Source: DUML01 sp050949905 (GTDB taxonomy: Bacteria > Bacillota > Desulfitobacteriia > Desulfitobacteriales > Syntrophobotulaceae). From it: 64,000 bases of DNA. Shown piece after piece: positions 24,284-34,576 of this stretch; the first letter of the stretch is position 1; the number at the start of each line of letters is the position of its first letter. The notes under the pieces are model-generated. The model saw only the letters and a list, made by a program, of their open reading frames with translations, ran no database searches and was not told where the DNA came from. Where the stretch lies: NCBI GenBank assembly GCA_050949905.1, contig JBMNGP010000013.1, forward strand, positions 62,001-126,000, written 5' to 3'. The position numbers and the translations under genes are program-made.

Positions 24284-25996
24284 ATGGCAGGGAAAAAAAT
24301 ACTCATCGTGGGCGGAGTTGCAGGAGGAGCAACAGCTTCAGCCAGATTAAGGAGGCTGGACGAGAATTCGCAAATTATTATTTTTGAAAGAGGCGAACAC
24401 ATCTCCTTTGCCAATTGCGGGCTGCCCTATTACATAGGCGGGACAATTACTAAGCGGGAAAAGCTACTGGTGCAAACCGTTAAAGGGATGTCCATACGCT
24501 ACAGGCTCGATATTAGGACTAAAAGTGAAGTGTTAAACATAAATCGCCAGGAAAAAAAAGTGGAAGTAAAGGATTTAAAAACCGGTGAGCACTATACGGA
24601 AAGCTATGATTACCTAATCCTGTCGCCGGGGGCAAGTCCGATTATTCCTGAAATTGAAGGCCTAACGGCAACACCGGGAGTATTTACGCTCAGATCCATT
24701 CCGGATGCGGATGCAATCTTGAAGTATCTTGAAGAAAAGAGTCCGCAAAATGCGGTAGTGATAGGCGGTGGGTTTATCGGCTTGGAGATGGTTGAGAACT
24801 TAGCAGAGAGAGGTTTAAAAGTCTCCCTGGTAGAAGCCACTGACCAAGTTCAGCCGGCCGTCGATTATGAAATGGCTTGTTTTCTGCATGCTCATCTCCA
24901 GGAAAAAGGCGTGGAACTTATTCTTCAGGATAAAATTGTCAAAGTAGGAAATGGCAAGGCAGTCCTGCAAAGCGGCAGAGAGCTTGCTACTGATATGCTG
25001 ATTGTGGCGATTGGTGTTAAACCCGAAAACGATCTGGCCTTGAAGGCCGGGCTGGAGATCGGGGAAAGAGGTGCTGTCCGGGTCAATGAATTCTTGCAGA
25101 CCAGTGATGAAAATATTTATGCCATTGGGGATGTCATTGAAGTCAAGAATTATATCAGCGGTACCCCGACCCATATCCCGTTGGCCTGGCCGGCCAACAG
25201 GCAGGGAAGAATAGTGGCCGATAATATTTATGGCCAAAGGAAAAGTTATAAGGGAACGCTGGGAACCTCAGTAGCCAAAGTATTCGATTTGACCGTCGCT
25301 TCCACCGGGTTAAATGAGAAAACCTTAAAAAAACAGGGTATAGCTTATAAAACGGTTCATATTCACCCCAATGCTCATGCTGCTTATTATCCGGGAGCTA
25401 CTCCCATTGCCTTAAAGATGACTTTCGGTGAAGACGGCACAATATTCGGGGCTCAGGCCATAGGCAAGGCAGGGGTCGAAAAAAGAATTGATGTTATTGC
25501 TACCGCTATCAAGGGCAATTTAACAGTTTACGATTTGCAGGATCTGGAATTGGCTTATGCTCCCCCCTATTCCTCCGGTAAGGATCCTGTTAATATGTTG
25601 GGGTATGTTGCTGCCAATGTCCTGGAAGGTATGCTTGAAACCGTGCAGTATGCGGAAATCGACGAGCTGGTAGCTGCCGGGGAGCTTTTGCTTGACGTCC
25701 GGGAGCCTAAGGAAGTAGCTTTAGGAAGTATCCCAGGGTCTCTGAATATTCCTCTTTCCCAGCTCCGGGAGAGGCTGGGCGAACTGCCCAAAAACAAACC
25801 GATCTATATTACTTGTCAAGTAGGATTAAGAGGCTACTTAGCTGCCAGAATCCTGGCCCAGAATGGGTTTAAGCCCTTTAACCTCGACGGCGGGTATCAA
25901 ACCTATACCTCCAAGTTTCCTGCAAAAACAAAGAAAGAGGGGAACTGCCAAACTAAAGTCGATGATACCGGGACGGCAGTTACCAAGTGTCATTAG
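24284..25996 (+). CDS. CoA-disulfide reductase with C-terminal rhodanese domain
   Basis: 570 residues. FAD/NAD(P)H disulfide reductase: ILIVGGVAGGATASARLRR (FAD), ISFANCGLPYYIGG with the single redox Cys (about residue 44) typical of CoADR/Nox, NAD(P) site VVIGGGFIGLEMVENL, and IYAIGDVIEV. C-terminal rhodanese domain from about 465: LLLDVREPKEV, IPLSQLRERL, ITCQVGLRGYLAARIL (Cys active-site loop CxxGxR). This fusion (CoADR-RHD) reduces CoA disulfides, polysulfide or persulfides with NAD(P)H in anaerobes. AGAGGAGG before ATG. Confidence 0.92.
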   Translation: MAGKKILIVGGVAGGATASARLRRLDENSQIIIFERGEHISFANCGLPYYIGGTITKREKLLVQTVKGMSIRYRLDIRTKSEVLNINRQEKKVEVKDLKTGEHYTESYDYLILSPGASPIIPEIEGLTATPGVFTLRSIPDADAILKYLEEKSPQNAVVIGGGFIGLEMVENLAERGLKVSLVEATDQVQPAVDYEMACFLHAHLQEKGVELILQDKIVKVGNGKAVLQSGRELATDMLIVAIGVKPENDLALKAGLEIGERGAVRVNEFLQTSDENIYAIGDVIEVKNYISGTPTHIPLAWPANRQGRIVADNIYGQRKSYKGTLGTSVAKVFDLTVASTGLNEKTLKKQGIAYKTVHIHPNAHAAYYPGATPIALKMTFGEDGTIFGAQAIGKAGVEKRIDVIATAIKGNLTVYDLQDLELAYAPPYSSGKDPVNMLGYVAANVLEGMLETVQYAEIDELVAAGELLLDVREPKEVALGSIPGSLNIPLSQLRERLGELPKNKPIYITCQVGLRGYLAARILAQNGFKPFNLDGGYQTYTSKFPAKTKKEGNCQTKVDDTGTAVTKCH

Positions 25997-26051
25997 GATA
26001 ATATCCTGAGAATAAGAAAATAAGATGTTGGCGAAAACAAAGGGGATAAAA

Positions 26052-26672
26052 GTGGTCAAGAATAAACTAGCGGTAACAGGCGTCCTTTTAGTTGGCGGTG
26101 AGAGCCGGCGAATGGGTCAGAATAAAGCTTTCCTGGAGCTTGGCGGGCAAAAATTGCTGGAGCGGAGCCTGGAAGTCTTAAATGGGGTATGTGGGGAGGT
26201 CCTGATTAGCAGCAGGGAAACGGAACTTTACTCTGGCTACGGCTATAAAGTAATTAAGGATAAGATTAAGGGTCAAGGCCCCTTGGCAGGGCTTTATTCC
26301 GTACTGCAGGCGGCTAAGTTTGAAGACCTCTTCCTAGCTGCCTGTGATATGCCTTTCTTAAATGAGAAAGCCATTAGAGCAATATATCCTGAGCTTGCAG
26401 ATTATGATGCGGCAGTACCCTATGCTTTGGGGCGCCTGCATCCTTTGCATGCCTATTACCGGCGCAGTATTCTGCCCTTAGCAGAAAAGAATCTTCAAGC
26501 GGGTAAGCTGCGGCTTACGGACCTGTTCGGGATTTGCCGGACAAAAATTGTCCGCATGGAGGAGCTTTTCCCAGGGGATTCTGCGCAGGAATTAATAGAG
26601 CGCTCTTTCCTCAACGTTAATACTCCCGACGAGTGGGAAATAATGCAACAGACCTATAAAACCCGGAAATGA
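26052..26672 (+). CDS. mobA: Molybdenum cofactor guanylyltransferase MobA
   Basis: 206 residues from GTG 26052, with AAAGGGGAT 5-6 bases upstream (ATG 26025 lacks a site). Nucleotidyltransferase: GVLLVGGESRRMGQNKAFLELGG (the GGxSxRMGxxK loop), DKIKGQGPLAGLYSVL, AACDMPFL, PYALGRLHPLHAYY and NVNTPDEW. Attaches GMP to molybdopterin for bis-MGD enzymes such as anaerobic reductases. Alone here; the rest of the pathway is not in the window. Confidence 0.9.
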   Translation: MVKNKLAVTGVLLVGGESRRMGQNKAFLELGGQKLLERSLEVLNGVCGEVLISSRETELYSGYGYKVIKDKIKGQGPLAGLYSVLQAAKFEDLFLAACDMPFLNEKAIRAIYPELADYDAAVPYALGRLHPLHAYYRRSILPLAEKNLQAGKLRLTDLFGICRTKIVRMEELFPGDSAQELIERSFLNVNTPDEWEIMQQTYKTRK

Positions 26673-26843
26673 ATTGTCAAATTTATGCATAAACCAGGAA
26701 AAAAACGGTTAAGATATGTTCTGGTGAAAGGGGTACTCCCCCTCAATAATAAGGGATTGATGAAATCTTATAGCAAACTGAAGAAAAAGGGAGAAATGAT
26801 GAGGAGATACTTAATAATTGATAATAATCATGCATGGACAGGG
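26673..26843 (+). other. Spacer before groESL promoter
   Basis: Holds an open frame of 67 codons (26685-26888), but it lacks a ribosome site, runs into the promoter and CIRCE, and looks non-coding. Nothing else seen. Confidence 0.4.
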
Positions 26844-26911
26844 TTGCATTACTTCCAGTCCTTGCATATTATTATACCTAGGTATTAGCACTCATCTTAA
26901 ACGAGTGCTAA
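26844..26911 (+). promoter_or_regulatory. groESL promoter with CIRCE operator
   Basis: -35 TTGCAT (26844-26849), 17-base spacer, -10 TATTAT (26867-26872). CIRCE follows: TTAGCACTC (26885-26893), 9-base spacer, GAGTGCTAA (26903-26911), a perfect match. HrcA repressor should bind here and respond to heat through GroEL. Confidence 0.96.
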
Positions 26912-26952
26912 CAATAAAATGTAAGTAAAGGTTTCAAGGAGGGAAATCATTT

Positions 26953-27237
26953 ATGAAACTAAAACCATTGGCAGACAGGGTCATTATCAAAGCTCTCCCG
27001 TCTGAAGAAAGAACCAAGAGCGGCATCATTATGCCCGATACCGCTAAGGAGAAGCCCCAAGAGGGTGAAGTAGTAGCCGTCGGACCCGGCAAAGTGGAAA
27101 AAGGCGAAAGAATCCCGATGGAAGTTAAAGTTGGAGATAGAGTAATCTACTCCAAATATGCCGGCACAGAAGTTAAATACGATGGTGAAGAATACTTAAT
27201 TTTAAGGGAATCAGATATCCAGGCGATTGTTGGCTAA
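26953..27237 (+). CDS. groES: Co-chaperonin GroES
   Basis: 94 residues, the usual length. KPLADRVIIKALPSEERTKSGIIMPDTAKEKPQEG (including the mobile loop), VVAVGPGK, VKVGDRVIYSKYAGTEVKYDGEEYLILRESDIQAIV. Caps the GroEL ring. AAGGAGGG precedes ATG. First gene of the CIRCE-controlled operon. Confidence 0.98.
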   Translation: MKLKPLADRVIIKALPSEERTKSGIIMPDTAKEKPQEGEVVAVGPGKVEKGERIPMEVKVGDRVIYSKYAGTEVKYDGEEYLILRESDIQAIVG

Positions 27238-27299
27238 GCAAATATTTACCTTTTTAGCCGAAGTAATTTTATTAAACCAAATTAAGGGAGGAATTTCCT

Positions 27300-28937
<1,638 letters not shown>

Positions 28938-29002
28938 GAAAACTGCCTTTTGTACCAGGAAAATATAAGTAACCAGCAAAATAGCTTGAATCAACAAAAA
29001 AT

Positions 29003-29033
29003 CACGCTCCTTAGGAGCGGTCAGATAGGGATT
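29003..29033 (-). terminator. Minus-strand terminator-like hairpin beyond the recombinase
   Basis: CGCTCC-TTA-GGAGCG (around 29009-29023) is followed on the minus strand by TGATTTTTTGTT. It would end transcripts leaving the recombinase gene, so the mobile element may extend at least this far left. Confidence 0.55.
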
Positions 29034-29051
29034 TATAATTCCTGAAAAATT

Positions 29052-29087
29052 CGGCATAGTCGTTGATATTCGGCTATGCCGTTTTTT
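29052..29087 (+). terminator. Plus-strand terminator after groEL
   Basis: CGGCATAG (29052-29059) pairs with CTATGCCG (29074-29081), then TTTTTT. Confidence 0.85.
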
Positions 29088-29090
29088 CGT

Positions 29091-30743
29091 TTATTTTGGT
29101 AAGTCGATAGCGCCAATGCAGTTATAGAAAATTTGAATCCGCTGGGTTCTGCGGCCATCTACCTTTTCAGCCTTGAATACTATAATTTTGTCAATGAACT
29201 CTCGGATAATCTCTGCATCCAATTCTGTAATTTCTGTGTACTTTTTAACCAGTGCCAAAAAGCGGTCGGTATTGAGGGACTGTTCATTTGCTGTATCAAT
29301 GGTATGCTTTAATTTGGTTATCCTTTCTTCCAGAGCCTTCTGCTCGGCTTCATATTCAGCCGACATCTTGTAAAAACGCTCTTCGGGAATTTTGCCCATC
29401 ACATTGTCCTCATATAGCTTTCGAATGATTTTGTCTATGTCAGCAATGCGAGTCTGTGCTTGTTCGTACTCCTTTTGACTTTGGCGGAGTTCTTTGGCAA
29501 GTTCCTTTTCTGAATTATTCATAACTATACGGATGAATTCCTGTTCATGGTCTTTGGCAAAGGAGGTTACACGTCTTAAGTCTTCTAGCAAAAGCTGTTC
29601 CACTACAACATTGCGTATCTGATGTGAACTGCACATACCCTTTTTCTTGCGGTAAGTCGCACAAACGAAGTATTCCTTATCGTGTGTCCATCCCTTGCCT
29701 CTAACCTGATACAGCTTTGCTCCACAGTCGGCACAAAACATCATGCCAGAAAGCATTCCCATTTCACCTAATCGTGATGGTCTTCGCTTGCCATCTCTGA
29801 TTTTCTGCACTGTTTCCCAAGTCCCCTCATCAATAATTGCTTCATGGGTATTTTTGAAAACCAGCCAATCTTCTGGATTGTTCATTATCTTGACTTTGCT
29901 CTTATATGACTTTTTAGAAGTCTTGAAATTCACTGTGTGACCTAGATATTCCATTTTAGCCAGAATATCTGCTACGGTACGAGCCGACCAAGCATATGGG
30001 TTTTCAGGTGGTCTTGCTGGAGTGTTAATACCCATTTTGCGAAGATGAACCGTAGGTGTATCAATGCATCGCTTTTCAAGTTGCTTTGCTATCTGCGTGG
30101 GTCCAAAGCCAGCCATGCACAGTCGGAAAATATCTCTGACCACTTCGGCGGCTTTCTCATCTATAATCCAGTGCAACTTATCTTCAGGGTCTTTAATATA
30201 ACCGTAAGGCGGATTGGTGCAGAGTGGCTTACCTGACTGTCCCTTGGATTTGAACACAGCACGGATTTTCTTGCTAGTATCCTTAGCGTACCATTCATTA
30301 ATAATGTTAAGAAACGGTGTAAAGTCACTGTCTGCTTGGTTTGCACTATCAATACCGTTGTTAATAGCAATGAATCGTACATCTGCTTCAGGAAACATAA
30401 TCTCGGTATAATAGCCTACTTTAAGGTAATCCCTGCCGAATCGGGACATATCCTTGATGATAATCGTTCCGATTCTACCGGACTCTACATCTGCAATCAT
30501 GCGGTTAAAGTCTGGTCTATCAAAAGTTGTACCGCTGACCCCATCATCCACATAAAATTCGATGTTGCGAAAACCGTTGTCCTCAGCATATTTCTTTAGA
30601 ATTGCCTTCTGGTTTACTATACTGTTGCTGTCCCCTGCAAGCTCATCATCACGGGAAAGCCTGCAGTAAAGAGCAGTAATTTTTGCTTCTTCAAATGCTA
30701 ATGTTGATTTACGTATAGTGCTAAATGTTGACTGTCTATTCAT
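29091..30743 (-). CDS. Large serine recombinase (TnpX/integrase type)
   Basis: 550 residues. Resolvase domain: ITALYCRLSRDDELAGDSNSI with the catalytic Ser in RLSRDD, YVDDGVSGTTFDRPDF and IIIKDMSRFGRDYL. Recombinase domain with NPPYGYIKDPED and WSARTVADILAKMEYLGHTV. Zinc ribbon FCADCGAKL ... CATYRKKKGMCSSHQIRN. A coiled-coil region (res ~370-470) and a C-terminal DUF4368-like tail follow. Such enzymes cut and rejoin at att sites with two-base overlaps and move the element in one direction without a helper. GGAGGAG lies before ATG 30743. It stands next to groEL with its 3' end pointing at the chromosome, as expected for an element end. Confidence 0.93.
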   Translation of the reverse strand: MNRQSTFSTIRKSTLAFEEAKITALYCRLSRDDELAGDSNSIVNQKAILKKYAEDNGFRNIEFYVDDGVSGTTFDRPDFNRMIADVESGRIGTIIIKDMSRFGRDYLKVGYYTEIMFPEADVRFIAINNGIDSANQADSDFTPFLNIINEWYAKDTSKKIRAVFKSKGQSGKPLCTNPPYGYIKDPEDKLHWIIDEKAAEVVRDIFRLCMAGFGPTQIAKQLEKRCIDTPTVHLRKMGINTPARPPENPYAWSARTVADILAKMEYLGHTVNFKTSKKSYKSKVKIMNNPEDWLVFKNTHEAIIDEGTWETVQKIRDGKRRPSRLGEMGMLSGMMFCADCGAKLYQVRGKGWTHDKEYFVCATYRKKKGMCSSHQIRNVVVEQLLLEDLRRVTSFAKDHEQEFIRIVMNNSEKELAKELRQSQKEYEQAQTRIADIDKIIRKLYEDNVMGKIPEERFYKMSAEYEAEQKALEERITKLKHTIDTANEQSLNTDRFLALVKKYTEITELDAEIIREFIDKIIVFKAEKVDGRRTQRIQIFYNCIGAIDLPK

Positions 30744-30800
30744 TTTTCTCCTCCATTTCCGACAGTCTTCAAGCGGTTTAGCACTATGTATATTACCGTA

Positions 30801-31004
30801 CTACCTTGAAGAAGTCGAGTTGATTTCCGTGGGTTTATATGAACTATCTGATAACTTTGAAAGGCTTTTTGCGTTGACTGTAATCAGTCGTTTCAGCTTG
30901 GAATATGCACTTTCCTTTGCTGAATCACTTACTCGTGATTCCACCACATAGACCGTACCTCCGATATCGGATTTGGTTGTGCGGCTGTTACTTTGATTTT
31001 CCAT
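30801..31004 (-). CDS. tnpW: TnpW-family transposon protein
   Basis: 67 residues from ATG 31004, with AGGAGG 8 bases upstream. Pattern IGGTVYVVESRVSDSAKESAYSKLKRLITVNA matches the short TnpW proteins found beside TnpX-type recombinases in Tn4451-like clostridial elements; I assign it from this pattern and the position. Role unknown; proposed helper in excision or element upkeep. Lies 57 bases before the recombinase gene. Confidence 0.7.
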   Translation of the reverse strand: MENQSNSRTTKSDIGGTVYVVESRVSDSAKESAYSKLKRLITVNAKSLSKLSDSSYKPTEINSTSSR

Positions 31005-31078
31005 ATCGTGACCTCCTGTCCGATGTTTTGAAGGAACTGGCACTGAACCGAATTAATGATCTAGTGCTAATCCATTAT

Positions 31079-31978
31079 TTAAGCTTTTATTTGTAATATT
31101 TTCAGAGCATCCGGTTGAATTAGCTTGCCATCCAATCTTTCGTAAGCAGAAAATCCAATTTGCCCCTGCAATGCATATAACTCACTTAATTTCTTTATTG
31201 TTATTGGCTGACGCTCAATCAGCCAGTAGTATGATAAATCTCCGAATACAATGCTTTTTGCTCCTGCTGATACTGTAGGCATATATGGAGAGGTAACTAC
31301 AGGCTTTCCGAAGATGGTGTTATCTGAAGTATTCCATAGATAACTGCCATTTGTATCTTTAAGGGTTCTAAGAAGCATAGCTGTATTATCGTGCATGATA
31401 AACACAGCGTTATTTCGGTATTCATCTTTTAATGAAAAATACAGAGAGATAATCTCGTCAAAAGAGATGGTAGCACTATCTGCTGTAGTTACATCTGCAT
31501 CTGCTGTAAGGATACCTGTTGGCTGTGTTGTGCCATTTCCATTAAGTAATGCATTTTCCTCAGCCTTGCCAAAACGCTTCGCAAAATCACCCATCAGATA
31601 TTTTTCAAGATTAAAGTTCATATCGGTGACGAATGAGCGGTTTAGCTTGACAAGAGATGCCAGCTTGTATGATTTCACCAGAAACTGTGTAAATGTATCG
31701 GCACTTTCGGGGATTGGATCTCCGTCTTCAACCCAATCTGCTGTACCCGTTGAGGATACCGCTTGAATTTTACCTTCTGCAGAAGATAGATTGATAACAG
31801 TAGCAAATCTGCGGAATATATTCTCCTTTGCCAAAGCAGTGTTAAAGCCTTCTCTGAACTCATCTGGTGCGACATAGGCTCCTGCATTATCAAAGCCCTC
31901 GCTTAGATTTTGATTATTTTCTTCTTTTCCTTTCATAACATTCCAAAACGCTCTATTATAAGTTGTTGATGTTGCCAT
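31079..31978 (-). CDS. HK97-family phage major capsid protein
   Basis: 299 residues. HK97 gp5 fold signatures: DNAGAYVAPDEFREGFNTALAKENIFRRFATVI, WVEDGDPIPESADTFTQFLVKSYKLASLVKLNRSFVTD, FAKRFGKAEENALLNGNGTTQPTGIL, VFIMHDNTAMLLRTLKDTNGSYLW, FGKPVVTSPYMP and SIVFGDLSYYWLIERQPITIKKLSELYA. It starts almost at the mature domain: only ~25 residues precede it, so the ~100-residue scaffolding (delta) domain of typical gp5 is missing, and no prohead protease gene is nearby. AGGAGGT lies 9 bases upstream of ATG. Encapsulin-like use is possible but no cargo gene is seen. Confidence 0.92.
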   Translation of the reverse strand: MATSTTYNRAFWNVMKGKEENNQNLSEGFDNAGAYVAPDEFREGFNTALAKENIFRRFATVINLSSAEGKIQAVSSTGTADWVEDGDPIPESADTFTQFLVKSYKLASLVKLNRSFVTDMNFNLEKYLMGDFAKRFGKAEENALLNGNGTTQPTGILTADADVTTADSATISFDEIISLYFSLKDEYRNNAVFIMHDNTAMLLRTLKDTNGSYLWNTSDNTIFGKPVVTSPYMPTVSAGAKSIVFGDLSYYWLIERQPITIKKLSELYALQGQIGFSAYERLDGKLIQPDALKILQIKA

Positions 31979-32251
31979 AATCGTTTACCTCCTAAATTTA
32001 AATTGATTGTGGGGTATATACCCCGTTTGAAACCGCGTTTTTTTACGCGTTGCCCCACGCCCGTTGTCCAGATGAAAAGGTGTGGAGATTTGACCTCCCC
32101 TAGGGGCAGGTATTAACACATGGAGTTGTATCCATTGTTTTCACTGGTTTTAAGCTTTGTAGCAAGATGTAGCAGGTAAAAACTAAACTCTCTATACGAG
32201 AGCGATTTTTTATATAACCTGTTTTTCTTGCTACAAGCTGCTACACTGTGT
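31979..32251 (-). other. Structured non-coding region between primase and capsid genes
   Basis: Contains perfect palindrome GGGGTATATACCCC (32011-32024), a CGCGT/ACGCG hairpin (about 32034-32050), a GACCTCCCCTAGGGGCAGG stretch (about 32092-32110) and the TGTAGCA array listed next. No gene found. Confidence 0.6.
32157..32245. repeat. Symmetric TGTAGCA repeat array with hairpin, candidate origin
   Basis: TGTAGCA at 32158 and 32168 and its reverse TGCTACA at 32229 and 32239, each pair spaced 10 bases. TTGTAGCAAG (32157-32166) can pair with CTTGCTACAA (32227-32236), CAGGT (32173) with ACCTG (32217), and CTCT/AGAG inside. Lies directly 3' of the primase gene, where a P4-type replicon could keep its origin iterons. 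Confidence 0.55.
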
Positions 32252-34576
32252 TTAAATAAGAAGAAATTCTTCTTCTGTCAGCTTATATCCGATAAGCATT
32301 GTGGTCATTCCACCACCAGAACGTGGTCGTTTCCGTTCTACACGGGCGATAGCTGTTAATGCTTGTTTGAAGTTTCTTGCATTCTCCGAATAACATCCAT
32401 TGGCACTGCACCAACGCTGATACCGGGCATACACTTCGGATGTCCGCACCTCACTATTAGGACTTTCCTCCAAGGCATCCTCGAAAAATAATGCTATTTT
32501 ATCGCTGTCACGCTTATAAGCCTCCGTTGCTGTCTTAACGGAATCAGGTAAAGTCAAGCCTTCCTTCTTTAACAGCTGATAGCCTTCAATTAGCCAGTTG
32601 AGGATAGCACTCTGATTCTTCGGTTTGGCGAATTCACGTTTTAAGTTTTTATCCTGCTCGCTTTCATCAAAGTGTCGTTCAAAAGGGATAATCACCACTC
32701 TGCCACTGGAAAACAGCGTCATATCCGTAATAACGGGCAGATAATTGGTGTTGATATACAGCTTAAACTTTGGTGAAAAGTCAAAAGAATTCTCATGTAG
32801 AAACCTTGCGTTGATGGTGTCACCACCCGTCATGCTTTTTACCTGTGCAGCATTTAGGACAAGTCCTCTGCTAGGTTCGGAGATATTCACAAAGCGTACT
32901 CCTGCAAGCCGGGCAATATCTTCACTTGGACTTGAACTGTTATTGTTCTTTTTCAGACTGATAGTCTCCGGCCTTGCGGTACAGCCATAACTGCCTAACA
33001 CCTTAAGAACGCTCTCACATAGCGTACCTTTACCGTTTCGAGTTGTAGCACCATAGAGAACAAACAGGCATTCATACCGAGTGTCTCCGCTGATACTGTA
33101 GCCAAAGGCTTTTTGGAGGAATTTTGCCTTTTCCTCATCTCCGCTCATAATCTCATGAATAAATCTATCCCATCGCTCACTTTTTGCTTCCGGGTCATAT
33201 TTAACACCAGATATCTTTGTGAGTCTGTCCTCGCTGTTGTGGGGACGAAAATCCATAGACATTAAAAACAATGTGCCATTGGAACAGTTGAGCATCTGCG
33301 GGTCTTGGTCAAATTCAGCCATTGATATGGGATATACGCTCTGTGCATCCTTAAGCACCGTTTCCCTGTATCTTCTTGACTGCCACTTTCGGCAATAGTC
33401 AATGTATGCCTTTCTTTGATGTTCATCCTGAATAGTCAAAGCATAGGTTAGCAGTTGGTTAGCCAATGATTTACACATTTCCATCACTTTGAGATTACCG
33501 ACATCAGGAATCCAAATGCCATTCGCATAGCAAAACCACATCTTCCTTTCGGGAACAAAGCGGGCAAAAGACTTATAATAATCAGCAAACAGCCTGCTTG
33601 CCCCAATATCCGTCCAAGGGTAGCGATCGTTACTCTCAGGCTTAAAGCCAGTAAGAGAACATTCACCAAAATCCTCTGTAGCTGATGAACGCTTGCCACC
33701 TGGTTTATATATTTCAGTAGCATTTGCGATAGCTTTTTCTATGGTTATCATTCCATAAGTACTGCCGGACTGTGGTCTATTCCATTTATCTCGCATTAGG
33801 CCGCTCTGCCGGAAAAGTCTGTCTATCTGTCCAATATCCCTGCCACACCAAAATGCCAGCATACCGCAAAGTGCCAAATCAGCTTCACTGGCAGAAGCAT
33901 AGCCTGATGTATCCCCTTGCCATAATGCTTTGAACCTTTCTCCATTTGCCGATTTTAAAGCCTTCTCAATAACAGACTTGTCAGACAGATAGGATTGACT
34001 TTCTGTATCCAGAAGTTGCTTCACAGGGGTAGGACGTAGCATATACTTGTCTAGTATCATCTGTAGTTCATTCGATTTCTCCGCTATATCACCATCTGCA
34101 TATACATTGCCTGTTACGGTAACAAAGCGGTTTGTTGCTCCAGCCACATAGACCTCAACTCCCAGCTTTCTGTTGTTGATATAATATTTTGTTTTGTCAA
34201 AGTTAAAGCCTGTGGCCTTAAAGAAAATATGAAGCCCTTTTTCAGATGGACTGTGTTCCATATAACAACCACTAAAAGCCTCTACAACACTTTGGGCAAC
34301 AGGCTTAAGCTTACCACCGCTATCAAAGCAATCATCTAAGTCGATAACACAAATGTCATTACCTACCAAAAATCCGATACCGTCATAATCACTTATAGCA
34401 GCTACCGCCGAACTAAAATCTTTAAATGTACCACGTTGATCTGCTTTTGCCCTTTTTCCCGTTACCGGGTTATAGGGAACTTTGGTTTTTCTACCACTTC
34501 GCTCTTCATATTTCCAACAGCAAAACTGTGGCTTATCTTTAAGCATCTGTGGCAAGTTATCATATTGTGGTTTCAG
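32252..34576 (-). CDS. P4-type phage/plasmid primase-helicase
   Basis: About 774 residues if started at CTG 34576, which has AGGAGG (34585-34590) 8 bases upstream and adds a family-like N-terminus KPQYDNLP; TTG 34555 is the next start. N-terminal primase part of the bifunctional prim-pol type: CWKYEERSGRKTKVPYNP, GIGFLVGNDICVIDLDDCFD, EHSPSEKGLHIFFK. Middle: D5 N-like region (DIGASRLFADYYKSFARFVPERKMWFCY). C-terminal SF3 helicase: LYGATTRNGKGTLCESVLKVLG (Walker A, residues ~495-520) then LAGVRFVNISEP (Walker B region), LKLYINTNYLPV. Drives self-replication of satellites and plasmids. The C-terminus ends in a winged-helix-like part (VRTSEVYARYQRWC). Confidence 0.9.
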   Translation of the reverse strand: MKPQYDNLPQMLKDKPQFCCWKYEERSGRKTKVPYNPVTGKRAKADQRGTFKDFSSAVAAISDYDGIGFLVGNDICVIDLDDCFDSGGKLKPVAQSVVEAFSGCYMEHSPSEKGLHIFFKATGFNFDKTKYYINNRKLGVEVYVAGATNRFVTVTGNVYADGDIAEKSNELQMILDKYMLRPTPVKQLLDTESQSYLSDKSVIEKALKSANGERFKALWQGDTSGYASASEADLALCGMLAFWCGRDIGQIDRLFRQSGLMRDKWNRPQSGSTYGMITIEKAIANATEIYKPGGKRSSATEDFGECSLTGFKPESNDRYPWTDIGASRLFADYYKSFARFVPERKMWFCYANGIWIPDVGNLKVMEMCKSLANQLLTYALTIQDEHQRKAYIDYCRKWQSRRYRETVLKDAQSVYPISMAEFDQDPQMLNCSNGTLFLMSMDFRPHNSEDRLTKISGVKYDPEAKSERWDRFIHEIMSGDEEKAKFLQKAFGYSISGDTRYECLFVLYGATTRNGKGTLCESVLKVLGSYGCTARPETISLKKNNNSSSPSEDIARLAGVRFVNISEPSRGLVLNAAQVKSMTGGDTINARFLHENSFDFSPKFKLYINTNYLPVITDMTLFSSGRVVIIPFERHFDESEQDKNLKREFAKPKNQSAILNWLIEGYQLLKKEGLTLPDSVKTATEAYKRDSDKIALFFEDALEESPNSEVRTSEVYARYQRWCSANGCYSENARNFKQALTAIARVERKRPRSGGGMTTMLIGYKLTEEEFLLI

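Larger units (their letters stand above)
29003..34576 (-). mobile_element. Compact integrative element: primase, capsid, TnpW, recombinase
   Basis: Four co-directional minus-strand genes (primase/helicase, major capsid, tnpW, large serine recombinase) with matching AGGAGG sites. No portal, terminase, protease, tail or lysis gene is present. Left limit is set by the terminator past the recombinase; the right limit is not known and could include the restriction and Abi genes to about 44.8 kb. No att core was identified. Confidence 0.65.

Noticed and set aside
26685..26888. 67-codon open frame before groES
   Set aside because: No ribosome site, unlike a protein in composition, and its end overlaps the groESL promoter and CIRCE.
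31079..31978. Encapsulin nanocompartment
   Set aside because: Sequence follows phage gp5 closely, lies in a phage-like element and no cargo gene is present; left as a remote option.
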